From positions 620,001 through 684,000 of the forward strand of contig CAMPDV010000131.1 of the NCBI GenBank assembly GCA_946699065.1: 64,000 bases of DNA. Direction: 5' to 3'. Made by a program: the position numbers and the translations under genes. The stretch comes from Loxodes magnus (Eukaryota > Ciliophora > Karyorelictea > Loxodida > Loxodidae). Below are positions 46,770 through 61,154 of this stretch, piece by piece. Numbering within the stretch: the first letter of the stretch is position 1; every line of letters starts with the position of its first letter. The notes beneath the pieces were generated by a model. It made no database searches, was not told the DNA's origin, and was given only the letters and a program-made list of their open reading frames with translations.

Positions 46770-49460
46770 TTAAAAAGCAACAAAAGAAAATATAAGCATA
46801 TAGTTCTTATGCGTTACTCAAATTAAATAAATTTAAATTTTATTCAGTTAAACTAGAAATAGAGATTATCATTTGTTTATTTAATTTATTGTTGAAGTAT
46901 TAATCTTCTTCATTTAGGAAATAAAAAAAGCTAAGTGTTTTCAAAAAATATATTTGAACATTAATTTTATTACAGAATTTTATAATTTATAGCATTACAG
47001 AAGAATGTTAAATTTTATCAAATTTTTTTAAAATGAGCATTATAAAATTTGTATATGTTTTTTTAATTAATTTATATCAATCATTAATAAAATTTATTTA
47101 AATCTTAATTTTATATCTTTATAGAAAATTGAGAAATATATCTCTAAACATAATAAAAATTATTTTATAAATTTGCTTTTATAAACTATATTAAATCGTC
47201 ACGTTTTTTAATCAAGATCTTTATAATTAATTATAAACTTCTATTTTCTTAATATTTAAATTTAAATTTAACAACTATAAAGATTTATAGATTAAATGCA
47301 CTAATTCATTTTAAAAATATTTTCCTTTTTATAATGATATAAAGTAAACTATGCATCTTTTATTAATTATCTAAAAATAAAAAGATATTTATTTAATTAC
47401 TAACAAATATCTTAATATAAATTACAAATTTTTATAATTAAATAAAAAATTACTAAATTTTAATATTTTTCATTAAAGTAGATTTACTTTATTAATTAAA
47501 TTTATTTTATAGCTTTTATTTTAACATTTTAGTTACTTTTTTCTTATTTTTGAAGAACAAAATATGAATGGAGCAAATTTATTATGATGTTAGTATATTT
47601 TTTACAATTGTAAGATAAATCTAGCATAGTTTAAATTAAAAAATGTGGTTTTTTTACTAAATAAAATGGTTTATATTAATTTATTTACAATAATTAAGAA
47701 AATTTTTGATTTTACTAATATAATTTGTCTATTATATATCTATAAAGTATTTAATTTTCTGACATCTTTGTTTATATTTTATTAAATGAAGATAAATAAA
47801 TTAAAAAAATAGCTAATTATTTATATTATTTAACCCAAAATAAATGAATATATCTCTATTTATCGTAAATATTATTTAAAGAATAATTTTAGAAATAGCT
47901 ATAAAGATAAGTTTAGAAATAATTTAAATTTATTAAAGAAATAAATTAAATAACTTAACTTCTATAACTCAAACTTTTCTTATCATCTTGTAATCAATTA
48001 AGATTTATCTTATAATGAGGTTTTATATTACTTTAACTAAAAAAGTTTGAAATTAAATTTTCCTCCTTCACTGGTTAATTATTCTACTATCTCCACTATT
48101 TAATATATAATTTTGTATTAAAAAATAAAAATAAAAGTTTTAGTTAAATTTTAATTAAAAAGGTTAAACACTATTAATTTAAAAATAATAATTTAAATAT
48201 TATAAGTAAAATTATAAACTTATAATATCTTTAATTATAATATACTATCATAGATATATTTAGAGTATTAAAATACATATTATTTTTAATTTAATAAATA
48301 GATGTAAGGTAACTTCCTCATTACCTAACTAAAGAGTATTTTGTTTAAACAATTAATGTTTCTTTTTAAGTTAAGAATCAGAATATAAAATTTAAATATT
48401 TGATATAGGTAGTTTAATAATTAAACAAATATAGAGAATTAATTAAATGTATTCCACTATTTTATACTCATTGCTTAACCTTTCAAACTATTAACTTAAT
48501 TAAGAATAATATTTAACTAAATCACTTTATTAACTTCCAAAACTAATAGATCAAATGATAAAGACAAATATATATTACCATATATCTTAAGTTGATGTAA
48601 TTGCTTTAAACTAAATAAAAAGAGCTGCAGATAGCTCATAAAATAATTTTTTATACTTCTAGATTAGTTTCTAGTATAATAAGATATTGGTATATCAAAT
48701 ATAAAATAATTTCTTGCAAGATATTCGTTATTGAACGAATAAATCTATTTTATCTCTCTTAGCAAATGCTTTAATAGATAATTCCTGAAAGTCTTAACTA
48801 TATAAGTATAAAATTTATAAGGAGGTGTAAGAGCTCATATAATAATGTAAATGTCTAAAATGGTTTATTTAATCTTCATTAATTTAAACTTCTCTTAAAA
48901 TATCTCATAAAGAGCACACTTATTCTTTCTCCAAAAGAATAGTAGATTAAGTATTAAATAATTAAGGTACATTCCTTAAATATAATACGCCAAATTGAAT
49001 AAATCCAATTCAGAAGATTATTTTCATTTATAAACTATGCACTTTCTCTTAAATCTTCTAATATAAACTCAGTAACATCATATTGAGGCATAATCAAGTA
49101 AAATTTGTTTAAATGACTAAGAAATTGACTAATTCGAATGTATCTTATATTGCCTTTACTATAGAGATATATTTTAGGAAATTTCTAGTAATTAATAACT
49201 TTGAGAAATTAAGGAAGAAATTAACTTTATATGACTAAAGTTAGAGCAATTGGAATTTTCAAGGATCTTACTAGATAAATTGGTTACAATCTTTCATAAG
49301 GATTATTGAAGAGAAGATTAGAGATACTCAAGTTGAAAAATGAAAGAGCAATAAATTCTAAAAGGAAAATAAGAATTTTAATTTTTTTCCAAGTATCTTC
49401 GCAAGAAGATTTATAACAAGGAATATGATTGATCATTTTAATGAAAATAGAAATTATTTA
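46770..49460. other. AT-rich spacer, no gene seen
   Basis: Unique AT-rich sequence after the duplication ends. Both strands are dense in TAA/TAG, and I see no recognisable motif, RNA gene or repeat. Confidence 0.6.
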
Positions 49461-49469
49461 AACATAATA

Positions 49470-49990
49470 AGAAAAAAGTTTCAATACTTAGATTATTGGG
49501 ACATAATTGCACTACTTATAGTTATATTTCATACGAATTATGCTAAGTATAAGATTTTATGTAAGTTCGAAATAAATCTCTAGTCAATTCTTCCTGCTTC
49601 TGTAATTTTACTTCTTCTAAATTATTCTAAGTTGTGATCTCGCATTTTCCTTTCTCTTCTTATTTTTAACTTTATTCTCATTTATTTTTCGCATAACTAT
49701 TACTTAAGTTTCTTTCTAATAGAAAGCTTAATTTAAACATAATTTCATGCTACATTCTACGTAAATATGCAATTATGTTCCATATTCAAAGGATTGAAAA
49801 TTTTAAATCTATTAATTGACGTCAATTTTAGCAAGCTTCTTATTGTAATCTTCTCCATAGGAGACTAAATTATTAAATAAAAAACTAATCTGCTTATAAA
49901 TCTCCTCATATAAGTCTCTTGAATTAGTTTAAAATCTAGTATATTATAAGACGTAAAAGCTCTTGTTTTATAAAAGATTAGAAAAGGAAA
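49470..49990 (-). pseudogene. LINE family B 3' fragment
   Basis: The stretch 49,478-49,560 matches the 3' terminus of the minus-strand LINE-B copy (29,290-29,375), including TTTCAATA and ATTGGGACATA. On the minus strand the adjoining sequence reads like the LINE-B C-terminus (KIDVNQQIQNFQS compared with KIDKLIKNFNSK). It is a short 5'-truncated insertion. Confidence 0.6.
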
Positions 49991-52900
49991 CAAAGTTTAG
50001 AAATATATAAAATAGAAGAGAGTGTGTCTAAGTTAATATTAAGAGATATAATTTTTAAATACTTAAAAACATTCCTAAATTCAGAACCAAATTTTGGAGA
50101 TTTAAAAATAAACGAGGAGAAATTTAAATAAAATAGAATAGGAGCGATTCAAAGACTTTAAAGTGAAAATAAAAATAAAATAGGCCTAATAATAGTTAAA
50201 AGCTAAATTAACCTATTTATCTTTAATTCTACAAGTAAAATAATAAGCATACTGTATGCCAAGGTAAAATTGAAAAATAAAGAAGTTAATTATAAAGTAT
50301 AGAACATAGAAATATTTCTTATCCTTTAATAGCACAGAAGCCAAAATTAAAAGTGGAACAATTTTAATTATTATATATCACTAAAATTATATGGAGACAA
50401 CATGAATTTAGGCTAATTGTATTTTAGTAAGCAAATTATTTATTCAAACTTAAATATAGTAATAATGATGTAATCTAAAAACTTTTTAGTTATTAAAATT
50501 TGATAAAATTATCATATATTTTATTACAGAGAGTTTTAAGTTAATGAGTATATAAAAGCCAAACATTTTCCTTCCTATGCATTGTTGCTCTAAATATTAG
50601 TAATAAATTAACTATGACTAATAAAAGGATAACTATATTTAAAATATAATAATATCAATGTTTCAAGTTAGAATATGAGCTTATCTTATTAACTTTCCTT
50701 TTATTTTCAAAATTTATTTATTTACATCAGCAAGCTCCAAATTAATTGGTCTAAAGTGATTCTTTTAATCTCCAAAGGAAAATGAATTTTTTCTCTAGTG
50801 AGAGATTCTTTATACGCTAAAATAATTATATCATAAACTACTGGATCTTAATTTTAACTTTATGAATACGGATACTAAATAAAATGTAGCATGCTTGTTT
50901 ATTACTAGCATTTAATTAACACTTGGAAGGAGAATAATAATTTCATATTCACTAAAATAGAAAAAATTAAATAAATTATTGACTTTATTTTATTACATTC
51001 TCTTTAGATAAAACTTGAATAGTTATTTCTGTTTTTAGATTCCATTTTACGTAAATAAGCAAAGCTAGTTATAATTTAAGGGTAGAAGAATTATAAATGA
51101 TCTAGCGAACTGAATTATTTTGCTAAAGTGATTCCTTTTAAATTATAAATTCTAGTCCCTTTTTAAAGAATTTAATATCAATATTTTAGTTTTTATTTCC
51201 TTTATAATTACTCCCTTTTGTACTAAAAGAGCTTATACACGCTGATTAACTATTAGTGAAGATAAATATATTAAAAAGCTTCCATCATTCCTTAATTTTA
51301 TCATAGCAATCTAAAAAGCTAATCTGTTCCTAATTTAAAAATAATTTAGATTAGTAGAAAGCTATGAGAATACAAGGTATTTGATATTTAAAGTATGTGT
51401 ATTTAAACTGACTAAGTATAAGTAGAATTATAATTAAGAACTAGCAATCTATACTTATAAAGATATAAAAGGTTATCTTCTTAGATCTTTTTAAATTAGC
51501 ATCACTAATAATTTTCTATATTATTCAACTTTTGCCTAATTCAATAAATAGCATTCATTCTAATTAACAGCTATTCATTTTAATTACAAGTATAAATAAA
51601 CTAAAATTTAAGTTTATAATAGCGATATGAAGACTTAGTCTGTTAATAAAGGTAGTTAATATTGCAAATGATAAGTATGAATGTAACTCTTATTGCGGTA
51701 GAAAAATATCTGATAGATATTTAGAATTATAATACTCTTAACTTAACTAATAATTATCTAATACATGTAATACATTTCTATACATTGTGTGGCTACTTTA
51801 ACTATATATATTTTTATCTCTTTATAGTTATTAATTAGCATAATGAGAACAGGATTATTAATTCTTAAAGCCTTATAGAAGGATTTTAGATAAATATTAA
51901 GACATTTGCATAGTATGCAAGAAATAAAAATTATTGTGAAAGCTGAGGAAATGTGTAGAGAGCTTAGCTTGCCTTTGTTTAAATTAGTAATCTGAATATA
52001 TTATTTTTAGTTCTATAAATTTTTGGCACTTAAGTTTTAAAAGCTTTAGTTCCACAATAAAACTTAAATTTGACTAAGATTTTAGAACTAATATACAAAT
52101 GATAACTGATACTTTAAATATGCTATATAAAATTAGATTAGCGAGTTTTATAGCAATGCTATAAGAAGGTAAACATAACTGAATCGTTTTAATTATATCT
52201 TTCTTCAATTTTGGTTAGACATTAATTAGCATGGCAACTGTATAGCAGATAAAGACGAAAAGTTAGTAAAGGTAAGAATTTAGATTTCTTCTAAGAAAAC
52301 TATTGCCTGAAGATAATACTCTTAAAGGCCTTAGTAAAAATATTGAATCTTAAAGCATTCTTTAGAACTAATATAGCTAAAAAAGCTTTATGTTTCAAGC
52401 CAGTTTTTATAAAACTTCTTTACCACTACACGAACAAAAGGATTAAATGAAGAAAAATAACTAAAGAACAAGCAGTTAAGCATGCAAATTTTCATTATCA
52501 AAGATTTTCAATATAAAAGATTAGAAAAATATGGAAAGAAACAACTAAATAGCTAGTTCTGTCAAAGATTAAGCTTAAAAATTTATAAAAGTTACTAGTA
52601 ATTGTCAAAAGTCCCTTAAGCTATTACACAGTCTTAGTATAATAATTTAAATATTTGATGCCAAAAATATTACTGAAGAAGAATTTAGATGCTAGAGAGA
52701 TAAAAAATGCTTTCAGAAATTTACAAAAATATATAATTAAAAGAAGTCCGGGAATATAATTTAGAATTATATAGTTATATCTTCAGACTTTAGAAGAGAA
52801 AGCCCAAGTTTAGTTAAAGTCTTAAAGGAAGCACATTTTATTGGTTAGATATATAGGGACTTTATAGTATATTTTTCTGAATTTTGCGTTCATTATAGAT

Positions 52901-54240
52901 ACTGGTCTTGCATATAGAAATTTATTTGCTAATTATACACATTATACACATGAAGAAGCGTTCATAAAATAATCAAAGAGAGAGCTTAGCATTTCTAAAA
53001 CATTTCATGCAAATAATTCAAGATTTTAAAAAAAGCTTAATATATTTGGTTAATTGGCAAACAACCAGAATAAAAGACAGGCTTTTGAGGAGAAACAAAT
53101 AGTCTTAGAAGAATATTATGGCAAAAGCTTGAAAAAATTTAATATTTTGATGATTATTAATACGATAAAATTCAAAACAGCAGAAAAAATCAAATAGGAA
53201 AATAATAAAAAAAAGAATTGCGAATGAAATCAAGAGCAATTATTTAGAGAGAATAAGCAAACTAATTGAAAACGAAGAGTAGCATTAATTAGAGTAATTA
53301 ATATAAGAATATTAAATAGAAATAGGATATATTAAAGCATATTATTAATTAATTAATTAATCTATTGTAACCAGAGCTTTATAATGCTTTTTTAATTTAT
53401 TATGAAAATAAAGATCTTAATCTACGATCTGAAAATCAAATTTAAAATTATAAAAGTATCTTAATACTCTATTTTTGCTTTGTTTTTTGCTTTAAAGCAA
53501 GCATTAGTTTAAAAATAATGATATAATAAAGTTTAAAAAGAAAAAAGGCGAATTCATGATAGATTAACATTGAATTAAATTTAAAGTTTATAGCAAAGAA
53601 ATTTAAAAAGTATCTTACTAGCAACCTTCTAGTTAGCTAATTTAATTTCAGTCTAAAATTGTTTAGTTTTAAAAGTTTTATCTCCCAAATTATATAATTT
53701 TTTATTTAATAGCTTCTAAATAGAAAGTATACATGGTATAGCTAAAAATATTTGAAATCGTAATTTAAGTAATTAATAAATCCAAAAGATTCTTAATAAG
53801 TCTAGTAATAATTTTAGAAAATAGAAGAGCAAATAGCATAACAAGAAGTTCTTTATAAGCACTAGATTATATATTCTTAATATTCTTTCGAAAGCATCTA
53901 GTAAATAATTTTATCTATAATATAACTCTTTAGTAGCTAATTAAAAAATTTACTAAATAAGTCTCACTTAATACTTGTTATCCATATGACTCTAGCTAAA
54001 TAAATAATTTCTACGATGATTCATTTAAATATTAAGTGCATTAAAGTATATCAAAGTATTTATTATATAGCTAGCAAAATTGCTAGTACTACTAAATAAA
54101 TAATAAATGAACCATATAGTTATTAAATAAGCTTAATCTTATAGATATTTATTGAGCTTATAAAGTATTTAAGGATATTAAATAACCAAAGATTTTAATT
54201 TCATTTAAATAAACCATTCTCTATAAAAAAAATATGGAAA
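49990..54240. other. AT-rich region with weak plus-strand coding signal
   Basis: Mostly AT-rich. Between about 51,900 and 53,300 the plus strand occasionally reads as protein-like (for example SDFRRESPSLVKVLKEAHF near 52,785-52,840). No family was recognised and no frame stays convincing for long. It may be an eroded gene or the remains of an element upstream of LINE B. Confidence 0.35.
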
Positions 54241-54284
54241 CTAATTAAAAATCGCTAATTTAAACTCTTAGCGACTCTTCTTTA

Positions 54285-54480
54285 TCTAACAATAAAGAAG
54301 CTGTGATCTTATAAAAAAAGCATAGGCAGATGTTTATACCTTCATAAATCTAGAATTTGGAAACGCTGCAACGGAAGTAAATAAAATGAATAGCCAATTT
54401 AATAAGATAAATACTAAAACAATGTAGCTAATAGACAATAAATACTTTTCTTAGGGTTCCATTAAGATAACTTAAAAAAT
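54285..54480 (+). pseudogene. RRM-like segment resembling poly(A)-binding protein RRM1
   Basis: The plus strand reads CDLIKKAQADVYTFINLEF then GNAATEVNKMN. This resembles the central strands of the first RRM of poly(A)-binding proteins (CRDLIT..SLGYAYVNF....A...MN), recalled from memory. The RNP-1 position YTFINLEF is weak, and the rest of the RRM is not clear. It may be a host gene remnant or an RNA-binding ORF1 of LINE B. Confidence 0.3.
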
Positions 54481-54599
54481 CCTTGGAACGATGTCACCAG
54501 TTGAAGCGCATTTTAAAAGTTGAGAAATATACTTATCAAAAGAAAGCAAATTTTGTCGCCACAGTTTAATAAAAGGTATCAAAAATATCTTCAGAAAAT

Positions 54600-56580
54600 T
54601 TAAATAATAGGGGGATTAATAAGGATATTTAAGATACAAAAAATACTTTAAATAATCAAAATGGAAATGATAACGGAATTATAAAATAATCCATATTTAC
54701 TTAAAACTTAGAATATAATCATGTATAGTACTCAAATTATAAATTCAACAATCTTTTAAACCAAAAGAATTAAGAAAATTAAAATATAAAAAATCTAAAT
54801 AATCTTGAAATCAAAAACATATAACTTTAAGCCTAACTTATTGAAGTAAAGGATCAAATGTAGTCCTAGGAATAAGAGTTTGAAACTAGTAAAAAATAGT
54901 TCTTAAATTAGATTAAAGAACTTGAATAATAAATATAAAATCTATCAAATAATCTAATTATTTTTAATTAAAAATTTCTATCAGCTTAAGAAAATCAGGA
55001 TCAAACTAATTAAAGGATTATAAGTAAGTTTGAAGCAGTAATAGAATAGTACAAAATGTATGTAAATAAAGCTTTCAAGAAATTAAAGAAAATGTAAAAT
55101 TAAAACTAAATACTAAAATCTAAATACTAAAAGTAATAACTATAGTTGAAATTTAATTAATTAATTTTTGGAAAAACGCAAAATAAATCTAAAGAGATAG
55201 GAATTTAAACAGATTGTATTTCTCAATATAATAGTTAAACTGCATAAACTGATGAAATTAATTAAATCTATTAAATTGATAAATTTTAAGAGTAGTTTAG
55301 AAGTCATTCCTTAGTTCCTTAAAAATCCAATTAATCTACAGTAATCATTTAAAATTCTTCGACATAAACTAGCTCATATGAATTATTGTATATGTCTTAA
55401 TCTAATTTATAGGATGTTTTAGAAGAACTTGAGCTATATAAAAAATAATTATCTAAATTTGATTACATTTAGTAATTAAATTACGAAATCTCTTAGTAAA
55501 AGAAGACTATTGGGTTTGAATTATTGGAAACTAAAGCCCAAAACCAATAGTTGATAATTTAAAATTAATGACTTATAAACAAAGACTAATAACTATAAAA
55601 ACAGCTAATAACTTTAAATAATCAGCTAAAAATATAAAATTAGTAGAGTTTGAAATAAAACATGGAGTTTCAAGAAGAATTATAATAGAAAGATATAGAA
55701 ATCCAAATATTGCTATCTTAAAAGCATAATGAAATTGAACACTTAAAAAGTTGTAATATATAATAACTACTAACCATAGAAAATGTAATATAGACATATA
55801 AAAACAATATTATCTCAAACTTTAATAAACAGCAGAAAATTCTTCTTAAACAGAATTACTAAGCTAAAATAAATAAATTTAGACAGATTAAAAGCTTTAA
55901 ATAAAATGTAATGTAGAAAATAAAATTATCTAAACAATTAATTTATAATAAGATTAAGAAATTTAAGTTTAATGATAACATTAAGAAGTTGAAGTTAACA
56001 TTGAAAAATTGGAATAAAGTTAAAAATTTTGTTAAACAAACTTTATAGATATAAATCACTAAAGACTACAATAAACATATCATTAACTTAATATGGAATT
56101 TATTTTAAATAGCTAGAATAACTTAGAAAACTAGAAGAAATTATATTAAGAAAATAAGAAATTAACATCTAGTACAATAAAAATTGAATAATAAAATCAA
56201 TTTGCTAGACAAGTTTGTTTGATGAGAATTATATAAAACTCCAGTAATTCTTTCATTAGCTAAATATGAACTTCATTTGTAACAATTAAAAGTTTGAGTA
56301 AAGCTTAAGAAAATAGTAAGAAATTAATGAATAATTAATGAAAGAATTATTTGATCTAAAAACCAAGCCTTGATAAAAAGATTAAATGAGCTAAACAAAC
56401 ATTAATTATATTGAAAACTAGAATCGCACTGTTATCAAATAATCAAATCCTTTCAAAAGAAAACATGAAGAAGATGGAATTTAATATCCTCCAGCTAAAC
56501 ACACTATTAAATGAAAAAATGAAAGAGAAAGTGAAAAGATAATAAGATAATAAAATTTTCAATCTCCTCAACTATAAAAC
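54600..56580 (+). CDS. Long coiled-coil region upstream of LINE-B ORF2
   Basis: With TAA/TAG as Gln the plus strand gives long heptad-rich stretches, such as NLEIKNIQLQAQLIEVKDQM (about 54,800) and ELEQQIQNLSNNLII. A second block lies around 55,480-55,800 (FELLETKAQNQQLIIQNQQL). A third is MKKMEFNILQLNTLLNEKMK near 56,465. The Gln content is extreme. The frame probably shifts more than once. It is likely the LINE ORF1 coiled coil by analogy with the gag elements, but no zinc knuckle was found. Confidence 0.45.
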
Positions 56581-56589
56581 TTTATCAGA

Positions 56590-59500
56590 CAAGGTTCGTG
56601 AAGGAGGAACTAATATTAAATGAGCAATGTTAAAGGAAGGTATATAACAATTAATAAAGAATTAACTCAAGGTACTATAGATAGTACCTAAAATGTTATT
56701 AAAATAGACAATAGACTACTAGAATCTTATTCGATTTAAGTAATTTACATTTTGATCTAATATTTCCACCAGCACCCTGAGAAAAAAAAAGAAGTGGTAC
56801 ATATTTAAAGAGATTCATAAGGGACTAAATATATTTGCATATATTAGGGAGGCCCTGGTGGAGCGCAAGAATCTAAGAAAATAAAAATAGGGCATGTAAA
56901 TATAAGCTCAATAGCTAGTAAACAAACGGCATTATAATAATTCATCCTTGATAATGAATTTGATATTTTTTCAATAAACGAAACATGAACGTAATAAACA
57001 TATTGCCCAATTGTTATAGAACAATATCGTGCCTATTACTAAAACGCAAATAAACGTGCAGGTGGAGTATGTCTATTAGTAAAAAAGTAACTTGATTCTT
57101 GTTAAAATGAATTAGATTTCTCAAATCTTCCTGGACATTTTATAAGCGTGAGAGATGGAAATTTAATAATAGCATCATGTTATTTGCCTACAAACGAAAA
57201 GTCAAATATTTATAAGGACATTGCATATTAATACCTTAATAATATCATAAATAATAGTGACCAAAACCCTACTATCCTTTGTGGAGACTTTAATGCCTTA
57301 ATTCCTAACTACGGTAATAATTCATCACAAATCAATAATAATACTTAAAGATTACTAGACTTTATAGAAGCAAATGAATTAATAATTTTAAATGATAATG
57401 AGTCTAACACATTTATTCATAGAGCGAATAATTAATGCTATTGCAATGACTACTTCTGGGCAACTTAACATTTAAATTCTGATGATTTCGTTGACTATTA
57501 AGTTATCCAAGATTCGGGTTTGCATACTGATCATTTTCCATTAAGTATTATTTTAAATTATAATTTAAAAAGAAGTAAATAAGATTAACAATAATGATTA
57601 CTCTTTAAAATTTCTAAATTATAGGATCTGAACAAGAGAAACTATTATTAAACTATTTTTGGGATAATTTTATCAATTCTAGTAACTTGATTAAAACGAT
57701 GTTGAAAATTAGTATCAGTTCATCTGCGATCTTATTAGTTATAATGCTGAGATTGCGCTTGGATCTTAAAATCAAAGGAAAAAACTATTATCAATTGCCA
57801 AGTTACTTAGCTACGTTATTTGTTCAAGCAAAAAAGGAGAATATTGCATATTAGAACGCATTAACTTTGTATGGACGTCATAATTAAGAAGTTACCAAGC
57901 TTTACTAGCTTAAAATTTAATCTTATAAGAGTTATCTTCACAAATTTTGGAAATGAAAAAAATAAAAAGCTAATGAAAAGCAGAAAGATCTTAACAAAAA
58001 TGCTTAAATAATGTTTAAACAAGCTAAAAATCTAATAAACCCTAAAATTCGTAATTAGATGAATTTTAACTTTAACTAAAAATAGCAATTTATTGAAAAT
58101 TGGGAAACTAACGTTTTTGATAAACATTCGAAAATAAGTAAGATAGAATTTGACTTCTCAAATAGAAAAATAGAGGGAATATTTAGAAATGAATCTTTTA
58201 TCTTAAATTAGAAATTAAGTCATTTATAAAATATGCCTCTTTTTACGTTATTTGAAATTAAAAAAATTATATCTTAGTTTGCAAATAATAAAGCTACAGG
58301 TAATGAAGGTCTAAAGCTGAGCTTATTAAATATGGAGGTTAAGATTTGCATTAAATTATTACAAGTTTCGTTAATAACATGCTTAGAACATTTAAAATAC
58401 CTAATGCAATGAAAAAATAAACATTCTTCCGATTTTCAAAAAAGGAAGCAAAAGTAATTGATGTAATTGACGACCTATAGCTTTATTGAACTGTCTACTT
58501 AAAATTTATGATAAAGCACTAACATAACGACTTTATAATTATATTTATGAACGAAACATTTTACATCCAGCCTAATTTGGATTTATTCATAAACGCTTCA
58601 TTACTTAGCAAATTTGAACTATTTAGTAAATTATAGACTTGCATCGTAGATGATCTCATAAAAAGTAATTAATTGCTACTTTAATAGATGTAGAAAAAAT
58701 GTTTGATAGCATATCTAGGAAATTACTTTTTGATCATCTTAGAAGACTTAGACTACCTTTGGACCTAAAATTGGCACTAGAATCTTTTTATGATAATGTT
58801 GATGCTAAGTTTATAATTGATGGATATCTTACAAGAACAATTAAATATAACAATGGATTACTATAAGGAAGTAGCCATGCACCTGTACTTGTAATTTTAT
58901 ACTATGATATTATTATAAGATATTTAGAAGATAATCAGAAGAAATTAGGATTTCAAATATTATCTAAAACTTTCGTAGTACGAGCCTTTGCTGAAGAATT
59001 AATCCAAATATCCTCTTCCTAGAAAAATGCCTAAACATTATTACAAGCTACAGCTACAGTTTTATTGAGTAAAACTTACAATTAATGTAAAAAATGTGAA
59101 GTAATAGAATTCTTGAAAAAATCAATAAAAAGAAAGCTAATTTTCTATTACTCTAAAGCTCAATGGAATTCCAATTGCTTAAAAAGATGAAGTTAACTAT
59201 TTAGGATATTAGTTAGGAATAAAATAAAATTGCAAATTACATCGTACAACAGTAGCTACCAAATACAAAGTAGATATTTAAAAAGCTACTGCAATATTTT
59301 CTAAATATGGATTAGTATCCCCTCTCAGCTTCGAAATCGTAAAGACTTATTTCAAGATAGACGTTTAGATCTTTAGAATTCACATTAAATGAGTCATGCT
59401 TTATTGACCTAAACTGGCTTCCTTTTACACATATGGCAACTTAAAATTTAATGCACTTTTATTAAAAAATAATATAATACAGCAAAGAAAATCCTAACTC

Positions 59501-60225
59501 AGACACTGCTTTTTTATTAGAAAAAGGCACTAAATTTAATTTACCATATTAGAATCATATAAAGAAATGTATCGATTTGTATAATTTTGACATGTCACAT
59601 GTTTAGAATAATATGGATTTTTATAAACTCACGGAATAAAAAATAAAACATAAATTCTTAATGGAAAATCTCTCTAGAAACACACTTATGCCAACAGCAA
59701 AAAGAATTATAGACTAAATAGAAAATAATTAAAGTGTATTTCCTGAAATTACTTATACCAAATATAATAAACACTATATTAGAGAGACTATTTCTATCTA
59801 TAAACTGAGGAATTTTTCTTATAATTTTCAATAAGAACTTAGTAATCGCCACATTAACGTTAGATATAGCATTATTTGCTTATGTGGCTAAGACTTTGAT
59901 GAAACTGATCATATTTTTGAATGCTAATACTATGCAGATATTATTGAGGAATTCGAAAGTCATAAAGCTCTTAAAGAAAAAGACAAAAAGAAACTAATTC
60001 TTTATGACTAAAACTATATAAACAAACATTTTTCAAATAATCAAATTTCTAAAATAGACAAATTAATCAAAAATTTTAATTCCAAATTACTAAAAAAGCG
60101 TATTGAAATCTTTAAACTACAAGATGAGTTGTTAGAAGAGTTTCTAGAAGGAAAAAAAGACAAATTTCATCAAGAAAATAAATAAAAATATATGATAGAG
60201 AAAGAACAAGAAGAAGCTTGATTGG
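56590..60225 (+). pseudogene. LINE-B ORF2 (APE endonuclease, RT), plus copy with altered catalytic box
   Basis: An N-terminal segment (KGRYITINKELTQGTIDST) conserved with the minus copy precedes APE. APE reads KIKIGHVNISSI, SINETWTQ, YYQNANKRAGGVCLLVK, ASCYLPTN, LCGDFNA (57,283-57,297), NTFIHRANNQ and LHTDHFPLSI, and looks complete. RT reads NNKATGNEG, then a one-base frame change near 58,300 and another near 58,430. After that come ILPIFKKGSKS, WRPIALLNCLLKIYDKAL, LIDVEKMFDS and GLLQGSSHAPVL. The catalytic FADD box reads FAEE (58,987-58,998), both Asp replaced by Glu. A C-terminal motif CLCGQDFDETDHIFEC lies near 59,880-59,925. Endonuclease may be usable; RT should not be. Confidence 0.85.
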
Positions 60226-60329
60226 CATTTACAAACTTTTATCTTTCAGCATATTTGTAATATTATAGTCTAAGCTATATTTATTGCAACTATGTCTTAA
60301 TATTCTTAAATATTGAAACTATTATATTT

Positions 60330-61150
60330 TAATTAATTAATTTTAGTAAATAAAAAACTAAATTTTAGAGGTAAAATTTAAAATTGCTTCTATAAAGAAA
60401 AATATAAAAAATCAAGTTAAATATGCTTTAATTTTAAAATTTATGAATTTTAGAATTAATCTAGTAATTTAAGTAGCATTACTGTAAGAAAATGCAATCA
60501 GTTCACGTTTTTATATTTCTCTTACGTAAATTTTATAATTTACTTTAATTATTCAATAAATTCCTTAATTATTTATTTAATGATAAAAAAATTTAGTATA
60601 ATTTGAATACTTAGTTTAAAAATTAATCTAAGAATCCTTATTTTATGAAATTTTTTAAACTCTAAATTATTTTATAAAGTTTTTAATTTATTTCGTAATA
60701 AATTTAAAATACATTTCTATTTATTTATTTTAACAAATTTAACTATTAAAAATTAAAAAATTGTTAAAAATGCATAACTATAATGTATTTTAAATAGATA
60801 GAATAACCATTTAAAATAATATTCTCTTAAAGAGAAATAGTTAGAATGCTATATAGATAATAATTTTATTTTTAATTATCTAGTAATTTTAGAAATAATA
60901 GCATTATTTTATTATTAAACTTATTTTTCTTATTTATTTAATACTACTAATATAACTAATATCTATTCTTTCTATAGAAGATCCATAATCTAAGTATTTA
61001 AGTTAAATTAATTTAATCATAAAGTTTCATTTTATGTTCTTAATAAATAATAGAGGTTTTGCTTATATTATGATACTATTTTATGTAAGTTATTACTTAT
61101 GCTTCGTAGCTTATTTAATTATTATCATTTTAATGCTCTATTTTTTATAA
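60330..61150. other. AT-rich spacer, no gene seen
   Basis: Short A/T runs between the LINE-B 3' end and the tRNA-like gene. Nothing is recognisable. Confidence 0.55.
61145..61150 (-). terminator. Pol III T-run after the tRNA-like gene
   Basis: A T-run within a few bases downstream of the 3' end on the minus strand fits a Pol III terminator. In this AT-rich sequence such runs also occur by chance. Confidence 0.4.
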
Positions 61151-61154
61151 AAAA

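Larger units (their letters stand above)
54600..60330 (+). mobile_element. LINE family B, plus-strand copy
   Basis: The order is a long coiled coil (54,600-56,580), APE endonuclease, RT, C-terminal CxC..H..C motif and a 3' UTR ending near 60,330. The 3' UTR (TTTGTAATATTATAGTCTAA and onward) matches the other B copies. The 5' boundary is not clear because the coiled coil could be part of ORF1 or of a host gene. Two RT defects make this copy probably inactive. Confidence 0.8.
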
